Positions 26,852 through 36,562 are shown, numbered from the stretch's first letter. The stretch: DNA of 64,000 nt from Vibrio rarus (GCF_024347075.1 NZ_AP024900.1:1860001-1924000); one strand, 5' to 3'. Made by a program: numbers and translations. Notes: a model not told the origin generated them from the sequence alone.

Positions 26852-27439
26852 ATGAATAAAAAAGTATTATCCCTACTCCTTTTCGCATGCAGTTACTCCG
26901 TAGCCTCACACGCTGAGGTCTATATCACCCCAATGGTGGGCTATGGTATGGGCGGCTCTTTTGAAACAGATGCCAATCAAAAGTTTGATAGCGACAGTGC
27001 TATGAATTACAACTTAGCGGTGGAAACCAATATCGACCAAGGCCGATTAGGTTTGTTTTACTCTCAACAAGACTCATCCATTAAGGATCTCGACCGAGAC
27101 ATCAGCCTGCGCTATTTACAATTCCAAAGTGCGGTTTACTACCCCGTACATAGCAATGTAAATAGTTACCTTGGCTTAGGTGTCGGTGGTACGCAAGTTG
27201 ACATTCAAGGGGCGAGTTCCGATTACAAGTTTTCACTAAGTGTGTACGGTGGGTTGGAGTACGAGATAACCGACAATTTTGCTCTACAAGGGCAGTTACG
27301 TTACTTAGGAACATTGGTGGACAGCGATTCTGTGACTCTGTGTAATTCAAATAGCTCAGGTCAAACCTGTAATCTTGCCTTTGCTGGCAGTTGGTTAAGC
27401 CAGTTACAAGCAAACGTTGGTTTTACGTTTAGCTTCTAG
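26852..27439 (+). CDS. Small outer-membrane beta-barrel protein
   Basis: 195 residues with a Sec signal peptide (1-20, cleaved after SHA). Alternating amphipathic strands follow (VYITPMVGYGMGGSFETDAN, NSYLGLGVGGTQVDI, KFSLSVYGGLEYEIT, FALQGQLRYLGTL), ending with a terminal aromatic (VGFTFSF), as required for BAM-dependent insertion. The size suggests an eight-stranded barrel like OmpA or OmpW families. Two cysteines near the C-terminus (LCNSNSSGQTC) may form a disulfide in a loop. No ligand can be inferred. Confidence 0.78.
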   Translation: MNKKVLSLLLFACSYSVASHAEVYITPMVGYGMGGSFETDANQKFDSDSAMNYNLAVETNIDQGRLGLFYSQQDSSIKDLDRDISLRYLQFQSAVYYPVHSNVNSYLGLGVGGTQVDIQGASSDYKFSLSVYGGLEYEITDNFALQGQLRYLGTLVDSDSVTLCNSNSSGQTCNLAFAGSWLSQLQANVGFTFSF

Positions 27440-27467
27440 CACGTTACTATTTCGCCACATAATAGCA

Positions 27468-27505
27468 AAGAGCGAAGCGAGTTTAGGTTTTCGCTCTTAT
27501 TTTTA
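27468..27505 (+). terminator. Rho-independent terminator after the outer-membrane protein gene
   Basis: AAGAGCGAA (27468-27476) pairs with TTCGCTCTT (27490-27498), followed by ATTTTTA. Confidence 0.75.
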
Positions 27506-27893
27506 CATTTAGCGACATCTTCTATAAAAATTCTTATCTACCATTTTTATTTTGGCTTAATGGAAATATGCCAGATTAATACTTCAAAATAAGCGATTTG
27601 CACAGCAAATGTGCAAACTTTATTTCCAGTTATGGTTTTTATTTTATCTTGCCAGACCGAAAATCTCATTGTACCCTCCGTCTATCGCTCAGAATATTAT
27701 ACTAATTTTAGTCCCTGGGCACCGACAAACACAACACTTTTCACTATGCGATAAGAGATCATTCAGTTTTTAGTACTAGTTATGCACCGTTTGGCATGGC
27801 TAATATTTTAAATATTATACTTATTTCAGCGAAAGAGACTCCCAATCTCAACTAAGCTGTACTCTTATCCAGTCTCTACTACAAGGAGTAGTT
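27506..27893. promoter_or_regulatory. Upstream region of metP with a palindromic site
   Basis: No gene is seen. TTTGCACA (27597-27604) and TGTGCAAA (27610-27617) form an 8-base inverted repeat with a 5-base spacer, a plausible operator for the downstream transporter. GGAG lies about 7 bases before the metP ATG. Confidence 0.35.
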
Positions 27894-29363
27894 ATGAAAC
27901 GAGAACAATGGGGTTCCCGTACCGGATTTATATTAGCCGCAGTAGGCTCAGCAATCGGTTTAGGTAACATATGGCGTTTCCCATATATGGCCTATGAAAA
28001 CGGTGGTGGCGCATTCTTTATACCTTACATTTTTGCCATGTTAACCGCCGGTATTCCATTTATGATTATGGAATTCAAGCTGGGTCAAAAGTATCGTGGC
28101 TCCGCACCTGCAGCTCTTAAAGCTGTTAACTCAAAGTTTGAGTGGTTAGGCTGGTTCCAAGTGGGTATCGCTGCCTGTATTGCGGTTTACTATGTTGCCG
28201 TAATTGGTTGGTCTATTTCATATTTAAGCCTGTCGTTCAACCAAGGTTGGGGCACAGATACTAATACCTTCTTCTTTAAAGAGTTCCTGCACTTGGGTGA
28301 TAACTCACCGTCTAACCTTGGCTCTATTCAGTGGAAAATTGCTGGCACTATGCTTCTTGCATGGGCTGTGACTTATTCTGCTATTGTTGGTGGTGTTAAA
28401 TCGGGTATCGAACGTGCTGCAAAAATTATGATGCCAATACTATTCCTAATGGTATTGTTCTTAATTATTCGCATGATTTTCCTACCGGGTGCACTTAACG
28501 GTGTGAACTATCTATTTGAACCTGATTTTAGCAAGATTTTAGATCTTAAAGTTTGGGCTGCCGCTTACGGTCAAATCTTCTTTACCCTAAGTATCGGTTT
28601 TGCCATCATGCTGGCTTATTCTAGCTACTTGCCTGAAAAATCAGACATCAATAACAACGCCTTCATGACAGTATTGATTAACTGTGGTTTCTCAATCCTT
28701 GCTGGTATCATGATCTTCTCTGTTCTTGGCTTTATGGCACACGAACAAGGTAAAGAGTTAACTGACGTTGTTACAGCGGGTGTTGGTCTGGCATTTGTTA
28801 CTTTGCCTGCGGCAATCAATGAATTGCCTGCACCGTACATTCTAGGTCCACTGCTGTTCCTTGCTTTAACCATTGCAGGTCTTAGCTCTCATATCTCTAT
28901 CATTGAAGCCGTTACTTCTGCCATCATTGACAAATTTAAAATTAGCCGTAAAAAAGCAGCGACTTTAGTTTGTGGTATTGGTGCTGTTGTTTCTCTTTCT
29001 TTTGCGACTAATGGCGGTCTATTACTGCTTGATTTAGTGGATTACTTTACCAACCAAATTGGTATTGTGGTGAGCTGCTTCATTGAAGTATTACTGATTG
29101 TTTGGGTTGTAAAAACAGCGACCATTCGCAACTATGTCAACTCAGTATCTGATTTCAAAATTGGTGCTTGGTATGATTTCTGTCTGAAAATTGTAAGCCC
29201 GTTAATTCTTGCTATTACTCTTTTCAACACGTTGAAAACAACCCTAACAGAGGGTTACGGTGACTATGCACAGTCTGACCTTCTTACTTTAGGTTGGGGA
29301 CTACTGGCTCTGCTTGCTGTCATCGGTATTGCTATTAACGTATTAAGCAAAAAGGAAGCATAA
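27894..29363 (+). CDS. metP: Sodium-dependent neurotransmitter-symporter family amino-acid transporter, large subunit (MetP-like)
   Basis: 489 residues with about 12 membrane segments. The N-terminus WGSRTGFILAAVGSAIGLGN then IWRFPYMAYENGGGAF is the family signature around the sodium and substrate site; TLSIGFAIMLAYSSYLPEKS lines TM6-8. It couples sodium entry to amino-acid uptake. The gene is followed after 2 bases by a MetS-type small subunit, as in the MetPS methionine/alanine transporter of Corynebacterium. Methionine as substrate is inferred only from this pairing. Confidence 0.85.
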   Translation: MKREQWGSRTGFILAAVGSAIGLGNIWRFPYMAYENGGGAFFIPYIFAMLTAGIPFMIMEFKLGQKYRGSAPAALKAVNSKFEWLGWFQVGIAACIAVYYVAVIGWSISYLSLSFNQGWGTDTNTFFFKEFLHLGDNSPSNLGSIQWKIAGTMLLAWAVTYSAIVGGVKSGIERAAKIMMPILFLMVLFLIIRMIFLPGALNGVNYLFEPDFSKILDLKVWAAAYGQIFFTLSIGFAIMLAYSSYLPEKSDINNNAFMTVLINCGFSILAGIMIFSVLGFMAHEQGKELTDVVTAGVGLAFVTLPAAINELPAPYILGPLLFLALTIAGLSSHISIIEAVTSAIIDKFKISRKKAATLVCGIGAVVSLSFATNGGLLLLDLVDYFTNQIGIVVSCFIEVLLIVWVVKTATIRNYVNSVSDFKIGAWYDFCLKIVSPLILAITLFNTLKTTLTEGYGDYAQSDLLTLGWGLLALLAVIGIAINVLSKKEA

Positions 29364-29365
29364 TT

Positions 29366-29470
29366 ATGACTACTAGCGCAATTATCATGATGGTTCTTGG
29401 CCTTGGGATTACTTGGGGTGGTGCGGCCATCTGTATCCGCAAAGCAATGAACAAGCAAAAGCAACAGTAA
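29366..29470 (+). CDS. metS: MetS family small subunit of the sodium symporter
   Basis: 34 residues (MTTSAIIMMVLGLGITWGGA, then AICIRKAMNKQKQQ): one membrane helix with a positively charged C-terminus. The ATG comes 2 bases after the metP stop, and AAGGAAG at the end of metP provides the ribosome site. MetS-type subunits are tiny helices needed for full activity of their partner transporter. The length, GITWGG motif and coupling make the call solid despite the size. Confidence 0.85.
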   Translation: MTTSAIIMMVLGLGITWGGAAICIRKAMNKQKQQ

Positions 29471-29489
29471 CTATTATTGTTAGATAACA

Positions 29490-29520
29490 AAAAACCGAGC
29501 TTTTAAAGCTCGGTTTTTTT
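29490..29520 (+). terminator. Rho-independent terminator after metPS
   Basis: AACCGAGCT and AGCTCGGTT pair across a short AT loop, followed by TTTTT. Confidence 0.88.
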
Positions 29521-29576
29521 ATGGGTAAACAACGATAAATAAACAACAATAGATTGTCCCTATTTCAGATCATTGA

Positions 29577-30002
29577 TTAGAATCTATACGTCACACCAAC
29601 ACCTGCGCCAAATTTTAATTTCGCTTTATCATGCAATTGCCATTCAGGACTTACTTGGCCAAAAAGATTCCAGTTAGGGGCGAAGTTCCAGTCCAGCCCA
29701 AGAGGCACTCTTAAACCAAAGTCATCATCCCATTCATACCACGCACCCGCGCCAACATACCAATCAAAGGGGACGTCTTGCGAAAAGCTACCACGTGAAA
29801 AGTGATAATCAAATGCCATACCATCGTTACCGATAGTCAAATTATAGGTATCTTCAAATTTAATGACGGCACTCAGCCCTTGGTCAATAGCCATACCTAC
29901 TTTCACATCGCCACTGTTAGTAGTGGCCGCTTTAGCCGCCCCCACATACGTCGCCAGACCCGCCACGACAGCTGTTGCTAATGCCAACTTCCCGATATTC
30001 AC
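29577..30002 (-). CDS. Small outer-membrane beta-barrel protein
   Basis: 141 residues. The signal peptide (1-25) ends in GAAKAA. The mature part shows beta-barrel strands (FDYHFSRGSFSQDVPFDWYV, GAGAWYEWDDDFGLRVPLGL, WNLFGQVSPEWQL) and ends in VGVTYRF with a terminal Phe. The composition is rich in Trp, Tyr and Asp. It is probably a half-size or eight-stranded barrel, with no known function. It is monocistronic, convergent with metPS. Confidence 0.72.
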   Translation of the reverse strand: MNIGKLALATAVVAGLATYVGAAKAATTNSGDVKVGMAIDQGLSAVIKFEDTYNLTIGNDGMAFDYHFSRGSFSQDVPFDWYVGAGAWYEWDDDFGLRVPLGLDWNFAPNWNLFGQVSPEWQLHDKAKLKFGAGVGVTYRF

Positions 30003-30130
30003 GTTTATTTCCTTGCTAATATATCACTGGGCACATACTAACCTGAATTCATATTGATTTGTCAGTATTTGGTTATGAGATTATAGAGAACTGCGTTTTG
30101 TTACACATTTTTTAAATTTATTCCATTCAT

Positions 30131-30283
30131 CACACTAAGTAAGTGAGCAGAAATAGCGCAGGAAAAATGCTCGAAAACAAGGGAGAATGTTCCCGTAAGT
30201 CGTTATTCTACAATCAAACATTCTAACGCAGTTATCGAGTATTTTAACAAGCTAGAATGACCCATTATTTAGTACGATTGGTC
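30131..30283 (+). repeat. MITE-like dispersed repeat, copy 1 (about 150 bp)
   Basis: The left end has CACACTAAGTAAGTGAGCA and the right end has TTATTTAGTACGATTGGT. The left end and the reverse complement of the right end match at about 14 of 18 positions (terminal inverted repeats). Inside are the blocks AATAGCGCAGGAAAAATGCT and TTCTAACGCAGTTATCG, shared with copy 2 at 48.4 kb. No coding capacity. It lies between a barrel-protein promoter and the ptsG terminator. Confidence 0.8.
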
Positions 30284-30308
30284 TATCCATTAGCTTGTGA
30301 CGAAACGC

Positions 30309-30335
30309 AAAAAGGAGGCATAGCCTCCTTTTTAA
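30309..30335 (-). terminator. Rho-independent terminator after ptsG (possibly bidirectional)
   Basis: AAAAAGGAGGC and GCCTCCTTTTT form a strong stem with an ATA loop and T-runs on both strands. It lies 27 bases after the ptsG stop. Confidence 0.85.
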
Positions 30336-30361
30336 ATTAAATTGAATAGGTAACCAATGAA

Positions 30362-31795
30362 TTAGCCGTTATGGCGAATCCACTCATCCATATCCGTTTT
30401 AAGGTTATCGGATTTAGTACCAAAGATAGCTTGTACACCACCGGAAACCACAACCACTCCAGCAGCACCAAGATGTTTAAGTTTGTCTTGGTCAACCTCA
30501 TCGGTATCAGCAACGGCCACCCTTAGGCGCGTAATACATGCGTCAAGGCCAGTAATGTTCTCTTTGCCACCAAACGCGGCGACGAGTTCGCCTGCTAATT
30601 CACTGCCAGTTACTACGCTTGCTTCTTCTTCAGTGTCATCTTCACGACCTGGAGTGTTCAAATTCATGCCGATAATCACTGCGCGGAAAACAAAGTAGTA
30701 AACGGCTGCATAAATCAGACCGACCACGACCATCAGTCCCATCTTCTGTGCGTTACCAGACAGAACCAAGAAGTCAATTAAACCGTGTGAGAATGAAGTA
30801 CCGTGTACAAAGCCTAATGTATTAGACACAACATAAGCAGAACCCGCTAATAGCGCATGAATACCGTACAATACCGGTGCAACAAATAGGAACGAGAACT
30901 CAATCGGCTCTGTGATACCGGTCAAGAAAGACGTTAACGCAGCCGATAGCATAATACCCATCACTTTGGCGCGATTTTCCGGTTTAGCACAATGAGCCAT
31001 AGCAATAGCGGCAGCAGGTAGGCCAAACATCTTGAACATGTAACCGCCCGCTAGCTGACCGAAGCCATTACCTGCAGCGCGTGTTGCGTCATCGGCCACT
31101 AAGTAACAGGTTAAGATACCGTGCTGGGTTTCACCAGCTGCATTGACACAGTTACCCGCTTCGAAGAAGAAAGGCACGTTCCATACGTGGTGTAAACCAA
31201 ATGGAATCAAAGAACGCTCAACCACCCCATAAATACCAAAGGCCAATTGTGGGTTTTGATTAGCAGCCCAATGGGAGAACCAACCAATACCATCGCCAAC
31301 TGGTGGCCAAATATAAGAAAGGAAAAAACCTAGGATAATAGCCGCAAAACCCGTAATGATAGGTACAGCGCGTTTACCCGCAAAGAAACCAAGATATTCT
31401 GGTAGTTGGATTCGATAAAAACGATTAAAGGACCATGCCGCAAGACCACCCACTAAGATGCCCCCTAGCACCCCAGTGTCAATTTTATCAACACCGCTTA
31501 CATCAGCCATAACCGCCAGTGTCGCGGTCATGATGCCATAACCCACAATCGCAGCCAGACCCGCTACACCGTCATTATCGGTAAAGCCAAGTGCCACACC
31601 CACAGCAAACAGCAAAGCCATTTGACCAAATACAGAGCCACCCGCTTGTTCCATTAAATTGGAAACAACGTCTGGAATAAAGCTAAGATCGGCGGCACCG
31701 ACACCCAGTAGAATACCTGCAACAGGAAGTACTGATACTGGTAGCATCAATGACTTACCTACTTTCTGCAAGTTAGCAAAAAGGTTCTTAAACAT
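30362..31795 (-). CDS. ptsG: PTS glucose transporter subunit IIBC
   Basis: 477 residues. The membrane EIIC domain (about 1-380) starts with [20 protein letters not shown] and includes [18 protein letters not shown] and the substrate-site [15 protein letters not shown]. The EIIB domain (about 400-477) has the phosphorylated cysteine in LDACITRLR (C420). It phosphorylates glucose during uptake using HPr and EIIA. In enterics ptsG is repressed by Mlc, whose gene lies at 24033-25247; I could not pin an Mlc operator by eye. Confidence 0.95.
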   Translation of the reverse strand: MFKNLFANLQKVGKSLMLPVSVLPVAGILLGVGAADLSFIPDVVSNLMEQAGGSVFGQMALLFAVGVALGFTDNDGVAGLAAIVGYGIMTATLAVMADVSGVDKIDTGVLGGILVGGLAAWSFNRFYRIQLPEYLGFFAGKRAVPIITGFAAIILGFFLSYIWPPVGDGIGWFSHWAANQNPQLAFGIYGVVERSLIPFGLHHVWNVPFFFEAGNCVNAAGETQHGILTCYLVADDATRAAGNGFGQLAGGYMFKMFGLPAAAIAMAHCAKPENRAKVMGIMLSAALTSFLTGITEPIEFSFLFVAPVLYGIHALLAGSAYVVSNTLGFVHGTSFSHGLIDFLVLSGNAQKMGLMVVVGLIYAAVYYFVFRAVIIGMNLNTPGREDDTEEEASVVTGSELAGELVAAFGGKENITGLDACITRLRVAVADTDEVDQDKLKHLGAAGVVVVSGGVQAIFGTKSDNLKTDMDEWIRHNG

Positions 31796-32233
31796 GTTTA
31801 TGCTCCTGATAAATTATTAGAATTTTAGGGCCTATCGACTTACCCCCGTAGCCTGAATGATAGTACCCATTAAGAAATGTAACCTGTCCCGGCTATATTT
31901 TTCTTCTCTAAATATATATTTATGGCGCTTAACTGTCCCTATTGAGGAAAATCCAAGTTTAAAAAAGCAGTGATAGATCACATTTAACCGAACGCTAAAT
32001 GTGGCGCACATTCATACTTAACCTGTTGATTTGCATTATCAAAAGTGTATTTTATGTGCGCTTTATAAGGGGTGAAAATATTACTCTCTACTTATTTTTT
32101 GTACAGAAAGTATCACCCTTGGCTCTGTGAGGTTGATTTTAAACACATTGCGTACTTACCAACATATTGAGTAATTACCGCTAGTTACCTACCAATTAAT
32201 CACCATAGCAAGGCAAAAATAGCGAAAACTAAT
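31796..32233. promoter_or_regulatory. ptsG upstream region
   Basis: These 438 bases between ptsG and tatD hold no gene. AGTGATAGATCACATTT near 31973 resembles half of a CRP site, but the spacing of the two half-sites (4 bases instead of 6) is wrong, so I do not claim it. Confidence 0.35.
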
Positions 32234-33004
32234 TTAGCGACTCAAAAAAAGTGTCGTAAAGTTTTCCGTTGTTTTACTGGCCACTTCCCCTAAAGAGATC
32301 TCTTTTAGCTGGGCGATATAACTCGCCACTTCAACAACATAAGCAGGCTGGTTCTCTTTACCTCGATGAGGCACTGGCGCTAAATACGGTGAGTCTGTTT
32401 CAATTAACAAACGGTCTAAAGGAAGGTGTTTAACCACTTCTTTCAATTCTGTTGCTTGGCGGAAAGTGACAATACCTGAGATTGAAATATAAAAACCAAG
32501 CTCCATGGCCGCCTCAGCAAAGGCTCTATCTTCAGTAAAGCAATGTATGACGCCACCACACTGTTGTACGCCGCCATTTCGTAAGATAGCTAACGTCTCT
32601 TCTCTTGCCATTCTTGTGTGTATAATCAAAGGCTTATTAACATCAACCGCCATTTGTACTTGTTGTTCAAAGCGCTCTATTTGTAGCTTTTTCGTCTCGG
32701 GCTTATAGTGAAAATCTAACCCCGTTTCCCCTACTGCCACCACTTTTTCATGCTGCACAAATTCATGCAGTTGTTGGTAGTTAAAATCACTTTCCACGTC
32801 CAGTGGATGCACGCCTGCTGAGGCATACACTTGCGGAAAAGGAGCGATAAGCTCCATCATTTTAGGGAAGGCGTCTAAGGTAACCCCTACCGACAATAAT
32901 TGCTTAACATTCGCCTGTTCAGCTTTAGCAATCACCTCGGCAACACCTGTGTGTAAATCTTGATAATCCAATTTATCAAGATGACAATGAGAATCTACAA
33001 ACAT
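32234..33004 (-). CDS. ycfH: TatD family metal-dependent hydrolase (YcfH)
   Basis: 256 residues with a TIM-barrel metal hydrolase fold. The first metal ligands are in FVDSHCHLD (H6, H8). AVGETGLDFHY carries the glutamate, and IIHTRMA, VIHCFTEDRAFAE and LIETDSPYLAP supply later ligands. TatD proteins are 3'-5' DNA/RNA exonucleases. Its position after holB is conserved in gammaproteobacteria, but a terminator-like hairpin separates them here. Confidence 0.92.
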   Translation of the reverse strand: MFVDSHCHLDKLDYQDLHTGVAEVIAKAEQANVKQLLSVGVTLDAFPKMMELIAPFPQVYASAGVHPLDVESDFNYQQLHEFVQHEKVVAVGETGLDFHYKPETKKLQIERFEQQVQMAVDVNKPLIIHTRMAREETLAILRNGGVQQCGGVIHCFTEDRAFAEAAMELGFYISISGIVTFRQATELKEVVKHLPLDRLLIETDSPYLAPVPHRGKENQPAYVVEVASYIAQLKEISLGEVASKTTENFTTLFLSR

Positions 33005-33012
33005 ATAACACC

Positions 33013-33041
33013 TATAAAAAAGCGCGCATTGCGCACGCTTG
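33013..33041 (-). terminator. Terminator-like hairpin between holB and tatD
   Basis: On the minus strand AAGCGTGCGC pairs imperfectly with GCGCGCTT, followed by TTTTTTAT. It would partly separate tatD from the upstream tmk-holB unit. Confidence 0.65.
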
Positions 33042-33082
33042 GTAACTATTTTTTTGCTAGATATGCATTCTTTAGAAAGTCA

Positions 33083-34045
33083 TCATAGCGTTTTTATCTC
33101 TATCAACCACTGGCTCAATAACAGTTCTTTATTAAGTCCGGTATGTTGCGTGAACTGCTCTATGAGCTTAGCTAAGCTCTGTGACATAGCAAAAGCGCCA
33201 GAGTAATCCACTGCAAGCTGCAAGCGTTGTAACCCTGAGTGACCCGTCACGGTTGGTAAGGCCACAAAATAGCTTTTTTGCAGTTCAATTAAGGCCAAAG
33301 AAAGCCATTTTAATTTACTTAATGTCTCCGTTGCACAAAGATCCACAAACACTTTAGGTAAGGCAAAGTCTTGCTCGATAAAATCGGCCAATGCACTCAA
33401 TATTTTATCAAACTCTGCCCCCTGCCCTTGTTCGATAAAGGCTTTCAGTTTTAAAGGGGATCCTAAATAGAGTTGATGGTGCAAATCGGACACATCCGAT
33501 ACGCCGTTATTTTCTAGCCATGCTTGATACTCGGCCAACTCCGGTGCGCGAATATGCCAGTGCTGACAACGACTCTTAATGGTGGCAAGCAAACGGTGCG
33601 CTGAGTGACTTTTTAAGATAAACACGCATTGCTGCGGTGGACTCTCTAGGGTTTTTAGTAACGCATTCATGCCTTGCTCTGTCATTGCTTCGGCAGGTTC
33701 AATAACTATCACCCGCTGGCCACTTAGCTGAGATGATTCAAGGGCATAGCGATTTCCTTCCCTAATTTGATCCACTGAAATGCTAGCTTTACCCTCTACA
33801 GGGCTAATGGAATGTAAGTCTGGGTGGGTACCCGCCTCAAATAATGCGCAGCTGTGGCAAAATCCGCACGCTTCCACTTCACTACTACTGCATAACTGAA
33901 CTTTAACCAGTTTGTTGATGATGGCTTCATCACCCAAACCTTCTGTGGCAGTAAATAGCAGTGCACTGGGTAATACGCCTTGTTGTAGGCTGGTATTGAT
34001 TTTTTCCCAGCTATCTTGCAACCACGGATATTCAAAGCTGTTCAT
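33083..34045 (-). CDS. holB: DNA polymerase III delta' subunit
   Basis: 320 residues. It has the clamp-loader AAA+ fold with a degenerate P-loop (TATEGLGDEA in place of GxxGxGK), as expected because delta' does not hydrolyse ATP. A zinc module is formed by cysteines in CSSSEVEACGFCHSC (52-66), followed by THPDLHSISP. SRCQHWHIRAPE carries the SRC motif. It is a stator of the clamp loader that opens the beta clamp. The start overlaps the tmk stop by one base. Confidence 0.93.
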   Translation of the reverse strand: MNSFEYPWLQDSWEKINTSLQQGVLPSALLFTATEGLGDEAIINKLVKVQLCSSSEVEACGFCHSCALFEAGTHPDLHSISPVEGKASISVDQIREGNRYALESSQLSGQRVIVIEPAEAMTEQGMNALLKTLESPPQQCVFILKSHSAHRLLATIKSRCQHWHIRAPELAEYQAWLENNGVSDVSDLHHQLYLGSPLKLKAFIEQGQGAEFDKILSALADFIEQDFALPKVFVDLCATETLSKLKWLSLALIELQKSYFVALPTVTGHSGLQRLQLAVDYSGAFAMSQSLAKLIEQFTQHTGLNKELLLSQWLIEIKTL

Positions 34046-34680
34046 TACACATTCATTCCTAACCAGTGGCTGAGTGCAGAATCAATATCCTCAGCGACTT
34101 GGGCAATAGGTTGAGCGGCGTTAATGATCACAATTGAATCATCACTATTGGCTAGCTCTAAATAACGGTCTCTCGCTCTTTCAAAAAAGGAAATATCCAT
34201 TTTTTCGATACGATCTAGCTCACCACGCCCCCGTGCACGCTCTAAACCTATGCGCGGGTCAATATCCATATATAACGTCAAATCCGGTTTAAAATCCCCT
34301 AAACTTATCTGCTTGAGGGCGCTCATGGTTTGTTTGGCAATTTGTCGGCCTCCACCTTGATAAGCCTGTGAAGAGAGATCATGACGATCCCCCACTACCC
34401 ATTGCCCTTTGTGTAAGGCAGGTTTAATTACCGTTTCCACTAACTGCACACGCGCCCCGTACATTAACAGCAACTCTGTGGTGTCTTGTAAGGGCTCGTT
34501 ACCGTGCTCCTCTTTTACTAAAGCACGCATTTTTTCCGCTAAAGGTGTGCCACCGGGCTCTCTTGTTGAGACTACCTCATCAATGCCAACCGTATTCAGC
34601 TTGGACATGATACTGGCGATAGCCGTGCTTTTACCGGCACCTTCTAAACCCTCAACGACAATAAATTTACCTAGTTTCAT
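34045..34680 (-). CDS. tmk: Thymidylate kinase
   Basis: 211 residues. The P-loop GLEGAGKST is at 11-19, with the [14 protein letters not shown] nucleotide/substrate block and the [15 protein letters not shown] lid region. It makes dTDP from dTMP. It is coupled to holB by a one-base overlap, and mltG ends right at its start. Confidence 0.96.
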   Translation of the reverse strand: MKLGKFIVVEGLEGAGKSTAIASIMSKLNTVGIDEVVSTREPGGTPLAEKMRALVKEEHGNEPLQDTTELLLMYGARVQLVETVIKPALHKGQWVVGDRHDLSSQAYQGGGRQIAKQTMSALKQISLGDFKPDLTLYMDIDPRIGLERARGRGELDRIEKMDISFFERARDRYLELANSDDSIVIINAAQPIAQVAEDIDSALSHWLGMNV

Positions 34681-35697
34681 TTAATTACGTGCCCTTAATT
34701 TTTTGAGGTACTGTTGAACTGCACGGTTGTGGTCTCGTAGGTTTTTGGTAAAGACGTGTCCCCCATGACCACTGGCAACAAAGTATAAATATTTGGTCTG
34801 ATCTGGGTTTACCGCGGCCGCAATGGCCGCCTCTCCGACCATAGCAATAGGCGTAGGCGTTAATCCGTACATGGTGTAGGTATTGTAAGGTGTAGGCGTT
34901 TGCAAATCTCGCTTGCGAATATTGCCTTGGTATTTATCACCCATACCATAAATTACCGTAGGGTCGGTTTGCAAACGCATACCAATTTTTAAGCGGTTAA
35001 CAAAAACAGAAGCGACAATAGGGCGTTCTGTAGCCAGCGCTGTTTCCTTCTCGATAATGGAGGCCAGCGTTAACGCTTGATAGGCATCTTTTAATGGTAA
35101 GCCCTCTTGACGCTGATCCCAGTATCGATTGAGAACTTGGTTCAGTTGATGACTGGCACGCTTCATTATATCAAGATCGGTCATGCCCACAGTGTAGTGG
35201 TATGTTTCCGCCAGGAGTAAGCCTTCCAGTTTTTGTTTATCCAGCTGCAATGCTTGGGCAATTTCCGCCTCGGTCATCTCTTGGCTTACATGTTTTAGAT
35301 GCGGGGCATTATTTAGCAAGGCTCGCCACTCTTTAAAGGTGCTGCCTTCTACAAACGTAATGCTAAATTGCACTTGCTGACCGTTCACCAAGTTAAGCAA
35401 GGCTTGTTGCAGTGTATGATCTGGGGTAATTTCAAATGTGCCCGCTTTTAGCTGAGTTAACTCAGGGTGAATTCGACGTAATAATCTTGAGAATTCATTA
35501 GACTCTAACCAACCGTTACTTTCAAAACGGTGCAGTAATGCGTTGAATGATGTGCCAGATTTGATCGTAACTAAAGTGGGTTCAGCGACGTTGAGTGGCT
35601 GTTTGACATAGGCTTCCACCTGATTCAAGGCATAAAATACGCCGGCTCCCGCTACTATGACGACCAATATACAAAGGGTGATGAATTTTTTAAGCAC
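34681..35697 (-). CDS. mltG: Endolytic transglycosylase MltG (YceG)
   Basis: 338 residues. An N-terminal membrane anchor (about 5-25) is followed by a LysM-like region and the YceG catalytic domain with LASIIEKETA, where E218 is the catalytic glutamate. TPYNTYTMYGLTPTPI and the ending YFVASGHGGHVFTKNLRDHN are also conserved. It cuts nascent glycan strands and sets their length. It overlaps the end of pabC by 8 bases and is followed immediately by tmk. Confidence 0.95.
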   Translation of the reverse strand: MLKKFITLCILVVIVAGAGVFYALNQVEAYVKQPLNVAEPTLVTIKSGTSFNALLHRFESNGWLESNEFSRLLRRIHPELTQLKAGTFEITPDHTLQQALLNLVNGQQVQFSITFVEGSTFKEWRALLNNAPHLKHVSQEMTEAEIAQALQLDKQKLEGLLLAETYHYTVGMTDLDIMKRASHQLNQVLNRYWDQRQEGLPLKDAYQALTLASIIEKETALATERPIVASVFVNRLKIGMRLQTDPTVIYGMGDKYQGNIRKRDLQTPTPYNTYTMYGLTPTPIAMVGEAAIAAAVNPDQTKYLYFVASGHGGHVFTKNLRDHNRAVQQYLKKLRARN

Positions 35698-36496
35698 AGT
35701 TTATCCTCTCCTGAAAATCGCGTGCAATTATACCGACTGCAAAAGTTTTGTATTCTATTTTTATAATGGGAGCAATACCCAATAATGAATTGCACATGAA
35801 CACTTCATCAGCATCCAAGATATCCTGCATAACAAAGTGACCATATTGAACCGTTAAGGAGCTTGCCTCGGCGGCGGCGATGACTAAACGGCGCATCACA
35901 CCTGATACACCGCATAATTCAAGGCTCGGAGTATAGAGGGTGCCATCCTTGACCCAAAATAAGTTTGCCATACTGGTTTCGACCACATGATGGTTAAGGT
36001 CTAACACAATGCCATCACTATACCCTTGACGCTCAAGATCGGCTTTTATCAACACCTGTTCTAGTCGGTTATTATGCTTATGTCCGGCTAACAAGGGATT
36101 GAGCCCCAATCTAGGTTGTGCTACGCCAAGCTCAATGCCGTGTCGTTGCCAATCAGTATAATGGCTAGGGTAAGCAAAATTACTGATGGTCACCTGTGGT
36201 TCATCAGCGCCCAATGGGCTATAACCTCGTCCACCACTGCCACGACTAATATGCAGTTTTATTCCGCCATCACCTTGGGCATGGGCGGCGGTTTCCACCC
36301 AAAGTCGCACGTTATCCCAATTGGGGCAAGGGATATGCAGCAGTTGCAAACACGATTGCATGCGTTGTACATGCAAAGACCAATGTATTGCTTGGCCATC
36401 ACAGGTTTTCATGGTGGTAAAGCCGCCATCACCATAGTTAAAGCTTCTATCGCTCGCTAAGATGGTGTCTTGTAGCTCTCCATTTATCCAATACAT
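35690..36496 (-). CDS. pabC: Aminodeoxychorismate lyase
   Basis: 268 residues from the ATG at 36496 (MYWINGELQDTILASDRSFN). The longer frame begins inside the fabF terminator, so it is excluded. It is a PLP fold-type IV enzyme with the lysine in LLAGHKHNNRLEQVLIKADL and the cofactor motif VVETSMANLFWV. It converts aminodeoxychorismate to p-aminobenzoate for folate synthesis. It lies downstream of fabF and upstream of mltG, as in other gammaproteobacteria. Confidence 0.93.
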   Translation of the reverse strand: MYWINGELQDTILASDRSFNYGDGGFTTMKTCDGQAIHWSLHVQRMQSCLQLLHIPCPNWDNVRLWVETAAHAQGDGGIKLHISRGSGGRGYSPLGADEPQVTISNFAYPSHYTDWQRHGIELGVAQPRLGLNPLLAGHKHNNRLEQVLIKADLERQGYSDGIVLDLNHHVVETSMANLFWVKDGTLYTPSLELCGVSGVMRRLVIAAAEASSLTVQYGHFVMQDILDADEVFMCNSLLGIAPIIKIEYKTFAVGIIARDFQERINCA

Positions 36497-36525
36497 GCTC
36501 TTATCCCAAAGGTGACAGACAATAA

Positions 36526-36562
36526 AAAAGGCCAGAGTCAGTTTCCATTGAAACTGAGTCTG
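36526..36562 (-). terminator. Rho-independent terminator between fabF and pabC
   Basis: On the minus strand a long imperfect stem is built around CAGTTTC/GAAACTG with an AATG loop, extended by AGACT/GACTCT, and followed by TTTTTT. It would end the fab transcript, with pabC starting about 30 bases later. Confidence 0.8.

Noticed and set aside
31970..31990. Possible CRP site upstream of ptsG
   Set aside because: The half-sites AGTGA and TCACA are 4 bases apart instead of the required 6.
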